From Acetobacteraceae bacterium (GTDB taxonomy: Bacteria > Pseudomonadota > Alphaproteobacteria > Acetobacterales > Acetobacteraceae): a stretch of 25,046 bases of DNA. Positions 1-6,725 of the stretch are shown here, piece by piece. The notes under the pieces were generated by a model, which saw nothing but the letters and a program-made list of their open reading frames with translations, was not told where the DNA came from and did no database searches. The stretch is from positions 31,989-57,034 of the forward strand of contig DNXO01000112.1 of NCBI GenBank assembly GCA_003506895.1. Reading direction: 5' to 3'. A program made the translations under genes and the position numbers. The first letter of the stretch is position 1; every line of letters starts with the position of its first letter.

Positions 1-191
1 AGAGGAAATTAGGAAAATAGTCAATGCTATGAGCTTGCGGGGGCGGCTGGGGGTGGTCTGCGTTGCGCGGGCGGTGTGTGGCCGTTTTGGCTTTCGCGGG
101 GTTGTTGCGGATGGTGCCCGCGCCAATTCCCGGGCAGAGACGGCACGATGTTGGGGATTGGCCATACGTCCGCTGGCCACCCGGGTTTGGT
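1..191. other. Non-coding left edge, no gene recognised
   Basis: This stretch lies downstream of the minus-strand isomerase gene and begins at the window edge. The only open frame in it is a short Arg/Gly-rich reading with no family resemblance, the usual by-product of high GC. I see no terminator hairpin with a T-tract and no RNA gene. Confidence 0.5.
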
Positions 192-995
192 CTAAGCGCC
201 TAACAACCGCCTCGCGGCGTCGATCGCGCGGCGGATGACCGCCTCGGGGCCTTCGGACCGGGTCAGGGCGGTCATTGGCACTTCCAGCGCGACGGGAATG
301 CCGGCGGGCATGTGGGCCAGGACGGATTTGATTTCGATCCCGCCCTCGCCGGGTGGGAGGCGTTCCGCCCTGGCGTGATGCAACAGGCCTTCCAGCGTCG
401 TTGGCCGTTCGGCCGGAGCGTCGCAAACGTGGACGAAGGGCATCCTGGCGGGGGGAATCGCGTCCAGGTCGGCGGGGACGTCGCCGCAGCGGTCGAAGTG
501 GAGGGTGTCCACCAGAATGCCGCCGTTGGCGCGCCCGGCCGCTTGCACGACCGTGTTGGCGCTGGCGACGCCGTTGATCTCGGTCCAGGGGAAGAATTCC
601 AGCACGACGCCTTGGTCGTAGCGAGCGGCGAGGTCGCACAGGGCGGCGAAGCGATCGGCCAGCCTCGTCGGGTCCGCGTCATACGGGGCCGCGACCGCCC
701 AGCGTGCGCCGAGCTCCGCGCCGGTGGCGAAGAACGGCTCCAGCGCCTGGATGTCGATTTCGGGGGTGATGCGGATGAACTCTATGTCGTTCACGGTGAC
801 GCCTGTGTCGGACATCGCGGCGCGGGTTTCGCGCAGCATCGCCTTGTCCGTCATCAGCGGATAGCCCGGCGTTTCGGGGGTTACCTGAATCAGGCGCAGT
901 CCGACGGACGCGTATCCGGCTCCGGCCGCGACGCGGATCAACTCCGGCGGCGTGAGGGACAGGGCGGTGAGGTGGGCGAGGGAAAACCGGATCAT
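192..995 (-). CDS. Sugar phosphate isomerase/epimerase-like TIM-barrel protein
   Basis: A 267-residue protein with the layout of xylose-isomerase-like (AP endonuclease 2 superfamily) TIM barrels, which isomerise or epimerise sugars and related hydroxy-acids using a divalent metal. Expected metal ligands are visible on successive strands: Glu in VVLEFFPW, Asp and His in ILVDTLHFDRCGD, a following FVHVCDAP strand, and the last Glu in VALEVP. Its length is typical for the family. The ATG start opens directly into the first barrel strand (IRFSLAHL); the ribosome site before it is weak. The substrate cannot be read from sequence, and the gene stands alone, divergent from the next gene, so context does not narrow it. 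It is probably cytoplasmic, as no signal peptide is seen. Confidence 0.85.
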   Translation of the reverse strand: MIRFSLAHLTALSLTPPELIRVAAGAGYASVGLRLIQVTPETPGYPLMTDKAMLRETRAAMSDTGVTVNDIEFIRITPEIDIQALEPFFATGAELGARWAVAAPYDADPTRLADRFAALCDLAARYDQGVVLEFFPWTEINGVASANTVVQAAGRANGGILVDTLHFDRCGDVPADLDAIPPARMPFVHVCDAPAERPTTLEGLLHHARAERLPPGEGGIEIKSVLAHMPAGIPVALEVPMTALTRSEGPEAVIRRAIDAARRLLGA

Positions 996-1155
996 AGCCG
1001 CCAGATTAGGCCGGACAGGCTGGCGCGGTCGAGCGGGTCAATCACATTGGCGACGGGCACGGTCGGGCATGGAACGATTCCATCTTTCTGCCGTTTTTGT
1101 TGTCCATATACAGCCCGGGCGAAGGCCCCGAGGCGGGTTTATTTGGAGAGCTAAG

Positions 1156-1434
1156 ATAGACAAGAGTATAGCTGGGCTGATCGGCGCCATTGGGGCGCTG
1201 GTTTCTGTCGCTCCGGCGCTAGCTGCCACAACTGCCCCGATGACCGTCGAGACCGCGATGCAGGCCGGGTCTTATGCCGATCTTCTGAAGCCGATTCCGA
1301 ATGCGGTCGCGTTGCTGGCAGCGGTTCGGCCCGGACCGGTTCCCGAGGGGCGGCCGCTGACGGAGGAGGTGCAATACCATCACCATCACGATAACTATTA
1401 CCGTGGTGGGTATTACGGCGGCTATTACCGCTAG
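1156..1434 (+). CDS. Small secreted His/Tyr-rich protein, probable non-canonical AUA start
   Basis: A predicted secreted peptide of about 92 residues. It has a Lys-containing N-terminus, a hydrophobic run (SIAGLIGAIGALVSV), an APALA cleavage site, a conserved-looking MQAGSYADLLKPIPNAVALL core and a His4 plus Tyr/Gly/Arg tail (YHHHHDNYY ... GGYYGGYYR). I recall similar short proteins with this core and a His-rich tail in Acetobacteraceae; their function is unknown, and metal binding is only a guess. Expected start: a GGAG at 1145-1148 lies 7 nt before codon ATA at 1156, exactly where a signal peptide should begin, and no ATG/GTG/TTG is there. The nearest in-frame ATG (1069) would add an implausible 29-residue charged extension. 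Either AUA initiates, the longer form is made, or the start has decayed. The stop overlaps the stop of the convergent neighbour. Confidence 0.6.
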   Translation: MDKSIAGLIGAIGALVSVAPALAATTAPMTVETAMQAGSYADLLKPIPNAVALLAAVRPGPVPEGRPLTEEVQYHHHHDNYYRGGYYGGYYR

Positions 1435-2144
1435 TCGGGGGACGATTTCTTGAGATGCCGAGCGGCGCCGAAGATGCGGCGGTAGGTGCCATCGAAGATG
1501 GTGTTGGTAGAAGACAGCCATTTGGTATCAGCCGAAAGGGTCGCTCGGCTGGCGTAGATACGCTGGGATTGCAGCTCCCGTTCGGCGGCTTCTTCCTCGG
1601 TCATCGGGATCAGGTCGAATTTAGTTTCCGATGGCACGATCGTGATCTGGATGAACGGCTCGCCAGGGCGGAAGATGTGGGTTTGTCCCTCGGCCGGGGA
1701 CTTGAAGACGAGGAAGAAGATCATCGGCCACCAGGGCTGGATGATGGCCGGTACGGCAATCGGGGCGGTGCCGGTTGTGTCGGAGTAGAAACGTGGGTGG
1801 GTTTCGGTCTTGAAGGCCCATCCGTCCTCTATCTTCAGGTCGATCAGGCTTTGGTAGGTGTAGTATTCCTTGCCGAAGGTGCGGAACGGGGGGCGCTGGT
1901 CCTCCGGGAAGTCGCCTTCGAAGCGGAGGGTGCCGTCCTGCGTGGTAACGCGGAGTTCGTGGTCGTACGGGTAGGGAAGCTCGATGCCCGCGCGGGCGGC
2001 CTCGGAGAACGGGATGCAGTGCCAGGGGTATTCGTGGGAGCCGTCTGCGCGTGGTTCGGACTGGCCGGCCCATCCGGGGACTTCCAGTTTGGTCCGGCGA
2101 GGGTGGAGGTTGGGGTGGACGGTGCGGTATTTAACGGTTGGCAT
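1431..2144 (-). CDS. Unknown protein, possibly DUF6065-like
   Basis: A 237-residue soluble protein with no signal peptide or membrane segment. It is rich in aromatic residues and prolines, with stretches such as EYPWHCIPFSEAARAG, LPYPYDHELRV, IIQPWWPMIFF and FRPGEPFIQITIVP. The order 'polar intro, WHC-PF, PYPYDHE, hydrophobic PWWP strand, F-x-GEPF-x-Q, C-terminal helix' reminds me of DUF6065 proteins, which are uncharacterised. This is a weak, memory-based link. The coding signal is good (consistent GC3, long frame). It converges on the small secreted protein, and the two stops share the tetranucleotide CTAG. A GGCACC stretch precedes the ATG without a clear Shine-Dalgarno. I assign no function. 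Confidence 0.7.
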   Translation of the reverse strand: MPTVKYRTVHPNLHPRRTKLEVPGWAGQSEPRADGSHEYPWHCIPFSEAARAGIELPYPYDHELRVTTQDGTLRFEGDFPEDQRPPFRTFGKEYYTYQSLIDLKIEDGWAFKTETHPRFYSDTTGTAPIAVPAIIQPWWPMIFFLVFKSPAEGQTHIFRPGEPFIQITIVPSETKFDLIPMTEEEAAERELQSQRIYASRATLSADTKWLSSTNTIFDGTYRRIFGAARHLKKSSPD

Positions 2145-2292
2145 GGTGGGTGCCTTTTAGCGGATGACCGGGTTGGAGGATAGCGCCGTGCGGGTGGCGA
2201 GGGTGGCATCGCGTTTGATTTGGGAATTGGGTCGAGGATATGCGCCCAACAGGGCGAACACCGAAATCCCTTTGATGAAGAAGGTTCGTTTT

Positions 2293-2311
2293 TATCACAC
2301 CTGGTGTTATA
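2293..2311. promoter_or_regulatory. Candidate operator of the toxin-antitoxin operon
   Basis: An imperfect dyad TATCACACC-T-GGTGTTATA: nine-base arms around one central base, with one mismatched pair. It sits about 40 bases before the toxin start. A TATAGT at 2308-2313 could be the -10 box overlapping its right arm. A second dyad, GCCCT-T-AGGGC (2327-2337), lies between it and the gene. HigA/XRE antitoxins commonly repress their own promoter through such sites. Assignment to this antitoxin is inference. Confidence 0.45.
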
Positions 2312-2352
2312 GTTCTCCGTGAGTATGCCCTTAGGGCTATCGGTGAGGGCGC

Positions 2353-2727
2353 GTGCGGGTCTTTAAAAACAAGTAGTTTGCGAGATTTGCCCCTAAAGCT
2401 CGGCTACCGGATGCCGCCCTGTGCGAGGCGGTCGCCCATGCCACGCGCGGGCTAATCGATGCCGATCTTGGCGGCGGCGTTGTGAAGCAACGGGTCGCCC
2501 GGAAAGGGGGAGGAAAATCAGGCGGGTTCCGCACGATCGTCCGCTTCCGCATCGGTGAGAAAGGGCTTTTCGTTCACGGCTCTGCCAAGAACGAACCGGA
2601 CAGTATCCGCGACGATGAGTTGGCCGCGTTCAAACTGCTCGCGGCCGCGATGCTGGCCTACGCGGACGAGGCCCTGGCGAACGTGATCGCCAGCGAAACT
2701 CTGACAGAGGTGATGTGCAATGGCTAA
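2353..2727 (+). pseudogene. HigB/RelE-family toxin interrupted by in-frame TAG
   Basis: Read from GTG 2353, the frame gives MRVFKNK, then TAG at 2374-2376, then FARFAPKARLPDAALCEAV and an unbroken frame to TAA at 2725. The rest has the family features LIDADLGGGVVKQRVARKGG, KSGGFRTIVRFR, FVHGSAKNEPDSI and a C-terminal helix. This is the RelE/ParE-superfamily HigB-like toxin (COG4737 type), an mRNA interferase expected to be about 120 residues. As I recall the family, the residue after FKTK is Trp, so TGG to TAG is the simplest explanation. Translation might restart at GTG 2482, but that 81-residue product would lack the first helices and strand. The frame overlaps the antitoxin by 8 bases. The gene may be dead, suppressed or read through. 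Confidence 0.75.
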
Positions 2728-3037
2728 CCAATACAGCAGTCCGGTGATGGCCTCGATCCACGAGACAGCCGAAGGACTGTACGCGGCCGGGGTAATGCAC
2801 AAGCAGACGATGCGAAAATTCGACGATGCGTGTTTGACGCCTGTGCGCCCACTGACAGCGGAGGAAATTCGCACCTTACGGGAACGCGAGGGCGCCAGCC
2901 AGGCAGTGTTCGCACGTTATCTCAACGTTACGACGGGGGTTATCAGCCAGTGGGAACGCGGAGAGAAGCACCCTAACGGAAGTTCTCTCAAGCTTCTGTC
3001 GCTGGTGGGCCGGCACGGACTAAGGAATGCTGCTTAG
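2720..3037 (+). CDS. HigA-type XRE-family antitoxin
   Basis: A 105-residue DNA-binding protein. Residues 1-45 form the toxin-facing N-terminal part (MASIHETAEGLYAAG, then MRKFDDACL). Residues 47-85 form a Cro/C1-type helix-turn-helix: LTAEEIRTLRE, SQAVFARYLNV, TTGVISQWERGEKHP. This order is typical of the COG2944 antitoxins paired with HigB/RelE toxins. It normally neutralises the toxin and represses the operon. The ATG overlaps the toxin's 3' end by 8 bases, indicating translational coupling. The frame looks intact. With its toxin interrupted, it may persist as an orphan regulator. Confidence 0.85.
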   Translation: MANQYSSPVMASIHETAEGLYAAGVMHKQTMRKFDDACLTPVRPLTAEEIRTLREREGASQAVFARYLNVTTGVISQWERGEKHPNGSSLKLLSLVGRHGLRNAA

Positions 3038-3446
3038 GGTGGATATGACTGACAAAATAGGGGTGGGAGCCACGAGCTATTCGCTTGTCAGAAGGGCTTG
3101 TCGCTTGTCAGAAGGGCTTGAAACGCCCATTCGATGCATCCGACCTTCGTAAAAGAAAATACGATATAATTATCATAAATTGTATTGTGGACGTTATTTT
3201 ATTCCCCCCCCTATTTTGAGTTTCCTTTCTTCAATAGCGGTATATCGAGAATAGGGACCGACACGGCGAATCACTTCACCAGAAATGTGCCGCCGCCCTC
3301 CTATCGCCCATAAGCATTCCTAGTTCGAAAGACGAAGCTTCAATTTGAAGCCCGCAAGGCCAAGACTGGATTTCAGGGCGCGCGCCTTGTTCGAAATTCC
3401 GCCTAAACAGCTACGTTAAGTCTTGTGAGGGGCGCTCGTTCCGACT
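3038..3446. other. AT-rich intergenic region upstream of the ATPase gene
   Basis: About 400 bases with no credible gene and clearly lower GC than the flanks. It contains a 20-bp tandem duplication (3081-3120), a TATAAT hexamer (3165-3170) in the stretch AATTATCATAAATT, a run of seven C at 3205-3211 and a tight dyad GCTTCAA-T-TTGAAGC (3337-3351). The last could be a regulator site or a hairpin for the downstream gene. No good -35 partner to the TATAAT is visible. Confidence 0.5.
3081..3120. repeat. Two perfect tandem copies of a 20-bp unit
   Basis: TCGCTTGTCAGAAGGGCTTG occurs at 3081-3100 and again at 3101-3120 without mismatch. The unit is not coding and does not continue further. It lies at the GC drop that marks the start of the presumed acquired segment, so it could be a replication slip or an insertion-junction duplication. 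No transposase is present. Confidence 0.85.
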
Positions 3447-5180
3447 ATGATATTTCCGATTGTGTCGGGTAACGGGAAGTCACCCTTGTCAGCGGAGTTA
3501 CATTGCTTGATCGAGAAAATTGACCTACGCCGGTTCAAGCGTATTGAGGGTGCTGAGCTCAAACTGTCACGCATCAATGTCTTTGTAGGCGGCAACAACT
3601 CAGGTAAAAGTTGTATCTTGCAAGGCATCCACTTTGGCGTCGCGTTGGCCCAAGCCAGAAAGATCGCAGGATCTGACCAGTTCTCCCCCGAACAGCTTCG
3701 CTACTGTCCGACAGACGATTTCCTTAACCTTTGCCACGGCGTGAGACTCCATGAGGGTACTTCCGTCGAAGTAAAGTTCTATGAGGGTATCGGCGATGAT
3801 GAGCGGACGGCGTCTGTCAGTATCACTCGGGGACGGAATGGCGTCGTCAGGGCGAGAACGTCAGGAGATAGCCTTTTAGAGCGTATCTCGGATCCTAAGG
3901 GATTCTTCTCGATCTACGTACCTGGGCTAGCAGGTGTCAGCCTTAAGGAAGAGTATAGATCGGAACTCGTTGTGAACAACGGTATTGCCCGTGGGGACGC
4001 GAACCTTTTTCTCCGCAACCTGCTACTCCGAATTGAGAAATCGGAGCAACGCAAAGCGAGATTCTCAACTCAGTTTGACCGTGTGTTTCCAGGCTGTTTA
4101 GTGAACACCGATTTCAGCGAGACCGACCATCTAACGATCTCGTCGAGAGTAAGGATGCCTGAAGGGCGTGAACTTCCGCTGGATATGGTCGGGACGGGTA
4201 TGCTTCAGGCGATACAACTAATTGCCTACATAACGATGTACGAGCCCAGACTACTGCTTCTCGACGAGCCGGACGCGCACCTTCACCCTACCAATCAAAA
4301 ATTATTGGCCAACACATTGATGTCTATTGTCGATGGTAGTGAGACAAAAGTTTTGATCGCAAGCCACTCTAGGCACTTGCTTGATGCGTTCAGTCAATAT
4401 AACGATGCAAAATTATTCTGGGTCCGCGAGGGAGTGGCGAAAGAGCATGGAGATTGGGCCGACGTAGCTGTGCTCATGGATCTAGGTGCATTGGATCAAG
4501 GGGAGCGTTTACTCAACGGGGCATATAAGTATCTTTTCTGGACGGAAGATGACGATACGAAATATCTTAAAATGTTCCTTCGTGCAAATGGCGTGGCGGA
4601 AGATGAATGCTTCATCTTCTCGTACCAAGCCAGTAGCAAAGTCGATGCAGCAAAGCTAATGGCGGCGTTCGTATCTAGGATGCGACCTGGGGTGAGGACA
4701 ATCGTTCACCGCGACCGCGACTTTATGTCCGATGACGAGGTGAATCGACTACGTGTCAAATACGCCCTCAAGGATGAGGGTTCGACGCGGCTATTTGTCA
4801 CATCAAAAAGTGACATTGAAGCCTACTTTGCGTCGAACGAGCACCTTGCTGAGATCCTTGAAATTAGCCAAGACGACGCCCGCGTCCTAATCGAAGCGAC
4901 CATCCAGGAAAGCCAGAACGAGTTCACAATGAAATTCCAGTCAAAAAGGAACGAAATAAAACAAAGTCTTTACAAAAACGACCCTGAAAACTGCCCCAAA
5001 ATAGAGGACCTTTTGCCCGGGGCGGTCGTTCCCGTCGAGAAGGCTGTAGGCAAGCTGCTTTTAAAGAAACTTGGCCCGAAAGTTCAGAGCCGGAGCGTCA
5101 ACGCCGGTGCCGTATTAGTTGCATCTGCAGCACTCGTCGATCAACAATTCCAGACCTTGCTCGCTGATGTGAAGGAGTAG
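3447..5180 (+). CDS. OLD/PARIS-like ATPase with C-terminal TOPRIM/DUF4435-like half
   Basis: A 577-residue protein. The N-terminal half is an ABC-type AAA (AAA_15/AAA_21) ATPase: Walker A GGNNSGKS at 48-55, a GTGMLQAIQLIAY signature region at 249-261, Walker B LLLLDEPDAHLHP at 269-281 with Glu274, and switch His in IASHSRHLLDAF at 304-315. The C-terminal half has acidic TOPRIM/DUF4435-type motifs: YLFWTEDDDTKYL (Glu367), a TIVHRDRDF strand (Asp423, Asp425) and SDIEAYF at 455-461. This order is that of class 1 OLD nucleases and of fused AriA-AriB (PARIS) anti-phage proteins. The job would be phage sensing with nucleolytic killing; this is inferred. Base composition and codon use are clearly more AT-rich than the neighbours, suggesting transfer. 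TTG at 3507 (GGAG 9 nt upstream; product begins LIEKIDLRRFKRI) is a better start than the ATG by domain boundary. No partner gene is adjacent. Confidence 0.8.
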   Translation: MIFPIVSGNGKSPLSAELHCLIEKIDLRRFKRIEGAELKLSRINVFVGGNNSGKSCILQGIHFGVALAQARKIAGSDQFSPEQLRYCPTDDFLNLCHGVRLHEGTSVEVKFYEGIGDDERTASVSITRGRNGVVRARTSGDSLLERISDPKGFFSIYVPGLAGVSLKEEYRSELVVNNGIARGDANLFLRNLLLRIEKSEQRKARFSTQFDRVFPGCLVNTDFSETDHLTISSRVRMPEGRELPLDMVGTGMLQAIQLIAYITMYEPRLLLLDEPDAHLHPTNQKLLANTLMSIVDGSETKVLIASHSRHLLDAFSQYNDAKLFWVREGVAKEHGDWADVAVLMDLGALDQGERLLNGAYKYLFWTEDDDTKYLKMFLRANGVAEDECFIFSYQASSKVDAAKLMAAFVSRMRPGVRTIVHRDRDFMSDDEVNRLRVKYALKDEGSTRLFVTSKSDIEAYFASNEHLAEILEISQDDARVLIEATIQESQNEFTMKFQSKRNEIKQSLYKNDPENCPKIEDLLPGAVVPVEKAVGKLLLKKLGPKVQSRSVNAGAVLVASAALVDQQFQTLLADVKE

Positions 5181-5247
5181 TGCTAATAGCAACAGCGCAA
5201 ACGGTGCTTCGATACTCGAATGGACCGCGACCAAAATACCTAGCGAA

Positions 5248-5273
5248 CGGCCGCCTTCACGTGAAGGCGGCCG
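5248..5273. terminator. Perfect 26-bp palindrome between convergent genes
   Basis: The left arm CGGCCGCCTTCAC is followed directly by its complement GTGAAGGCGGCCG. It lies 68 bases after the ATPase stop and before the convergent aminotransferase, where a bidirectional terminator would be expected. It has no T-tract on either side, so a classic intrinsic terminator is not certain. A recombination or protein-binding site is the alternative. A second hairpin, GGACTTG-GGGT-CAAGTCC, starts 7 bases later. Confidence 0.5.
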
Positions 5274-5458
5274 ATTGACTGGACTTGGGGTCAAGTCCCA
5301 AAACTACGTGAGCACCGTCGACAAGCCAAAATATTGTGCAAATCGCAAATCTGCAGCTAGACTTTTGCTACTTGTAGATCGCAAACTGGCGATAGCGCAT
5401 CGAACCTTCCTCCATCTGACGAGTGTGCGAACGTCGGTAAAGCTTTAGATGTAGCCCC

Positions 5459-6640
5459 CTACCCCTCCGCCAAAAACGCCATCGCCGCATCAACCCCGCC
5501 ACGCCCATGCGGGATACCCTCGATTCGCAGCCCCATCTCCACCGCCGCCAGCGCGCCCAGCAGCATCGGCTCGTTCAGGTCGCCCAGGTGCCCAATGCGG
5601 AAAATCTTGCCGCCCAGCTTGCCCAAGCCGCCGCCCAGCGACACGTTGAACCGCTCGCGCACAGTCTTGCGCAGGGCGTCGCCGTTGAAGCCCTCGGGCA
5701 TCATCACCGCCGTTACCGAGTTCGACAGCCGGTCCGGCGACAAGCAAAACAGCGTCGGGCCGTTGTTGCCGGCCCAAACCCGGACGGCGCGGCGGGCGGC
5801 CTCGCCCAGGCGCGTGTGGCGAGCGATCACGTTGTCCAGGCCTTCTTCCTCCAGGATCAGGCGGGTGGATTCGCGCAGGCCATAGAATACATTCACCGGA
5901 ATGGTGCCGATGAAGCTTTTGTGCGGCCGGTTCATCATCAACGTCCAGTCGAAGTAGAACCGCGGCAGCTTCGCGCCCGCATGCGCCGCCAGGGCCTTGT
6001 TCGACACGCCGGTGAAGCTCATGCCCGTCGGCAGCATCAGGCCTTTTTGGCTGCCGCCGACAACGCAGTCCACGCCCCATTCGTCCATTCGGAACTCAAG
6101 AGAACCGAGCGAGGAGATGGTGTCGGCCAGGAACAGCGCGGGGTGGCCAACGGAGTCGATGGCGGCGCGGATGGCTGGCAAGGAGATCATCATGCCGGTG
6201 GCGGTTTCGTTGTGCACGACGCAGACCGCCTTGATGGTGTGGGCGGTATCCTCGGCCAACGCACGCCGCACATCGGCGATATCGACGCCGACGCGCCAGT
6301 CGGCGTGGACGAGGCGGACCTCCAGATGATGCGCTCGGGCCATGGCCGCCCATTCTTCGGAGAAGTACCCTGACTCCAGCACCAGGATCGTGTCGCCGGG
6401 GGACAGCAGGTTGATCAGGCTGGCCTCCCACGCGCCGTGGCCCGAGGCGTTGTACATGAACAGATGCTGGTCCGTGCGCAGAACCTTTTTCACCCCGGCG
6501 AAAGCGGCCTCATAAACCGGCGCGAAATCCGGGTCGTTGAAGTCGATGCTGGGCCGATCCAGGGCGCGCAGCACGGTGTCGGGGATGTTGGTCGGGCCGG
6601 GGTTGGCGAAGAAGTGGCGGCCGCGGGCTTTCGGTGACAT
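5459..6640 (-). CDS. Class V aminotransferase, serine/alanine-glyoxylate type
   Basis: A 393-residue PLP enzyme of the AGXT/SgaA group, which transfers an amino group from serine or alanine to glyoxylate, giving glycine and hydroxypyruvate or pyruvate. Landmarks: FFANPGPTNIP near residue 11, MYNASGHGAWEA at 62-73, HNETATGM at 143-150, the PLP-ring Asp in FLADTISSLGS (Asp173), the Schiff-base lysine in GGSQKGLMLP (Lys199), and a C-terminal FRIGHLGDLNE substrate-binding segment. Length is normal. It lies 85 bases downstream of a D-2-hydroxyacid dehydrogenase on the same strand. This fits a serine-to-hydroxypyruvate-to-glycerate route. Serine versus alanine preference is not decided by what I see. 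Confidence 0.9.
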   Translation of the reverse strand: MSPKARGRHFFANPGPTNIPDTVLRALDRPSIDFNDPDFAPVYEAAFAGVKKVLRTDQHLFMYNASGHGAWEASLINLLSPGDTILVLESGYFSEEWAAMARAHHLEVRLVHADWRVGVDIADVRRALAEDTAHTIKAVCVVHNETATGMMISLPAIRAAIDSVGHPALFLADTISSLGSLEFRMDEWGVDCVVGGSQKGLMLPTGMSFTGVSNKALAAHAGAKLPRFYFDWTLMMNRPHKSFIGTIPVNVFYGLRESTRLILEEEGLDNVIARHTRLGEAARRAVRVWAGNNGPTLFCLSPDRLSNSVTAVMMPEGFNGDALRKTVRERFNVSLGGGLGKLGGKIFRIGHLGDLNEPMLLGALAAVEMGLRIEGIPHGRGGVDAAMAFLAEG

Positions 6641-6725
6641 CGAGTGAATCCTGTTGTGTTGAGGCGTTTTATAACCGGTTTATGGGCCGGGCGCACGAGC
6701 CTGGCCTCGGGTCACGGGACCAGCG

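Noticed and set aside
29..238. Short Arg/Gly-rich open frame at the left edge
   Set aside because: No family resemblance, no ribosome site, and it runs into the antisense of the isomerase gene.
3081..3120. CRISPR array
   Set aside because: Only two adjacent copies without spacers and no cas genes; it is a plain tandem duplication.
5276..5300. tRNA remnant
   Set aside because: Only a T-arm-like hairpin is present. No acceptor, D or anticodon arm can be built around it, so I do not call an RNA gene.
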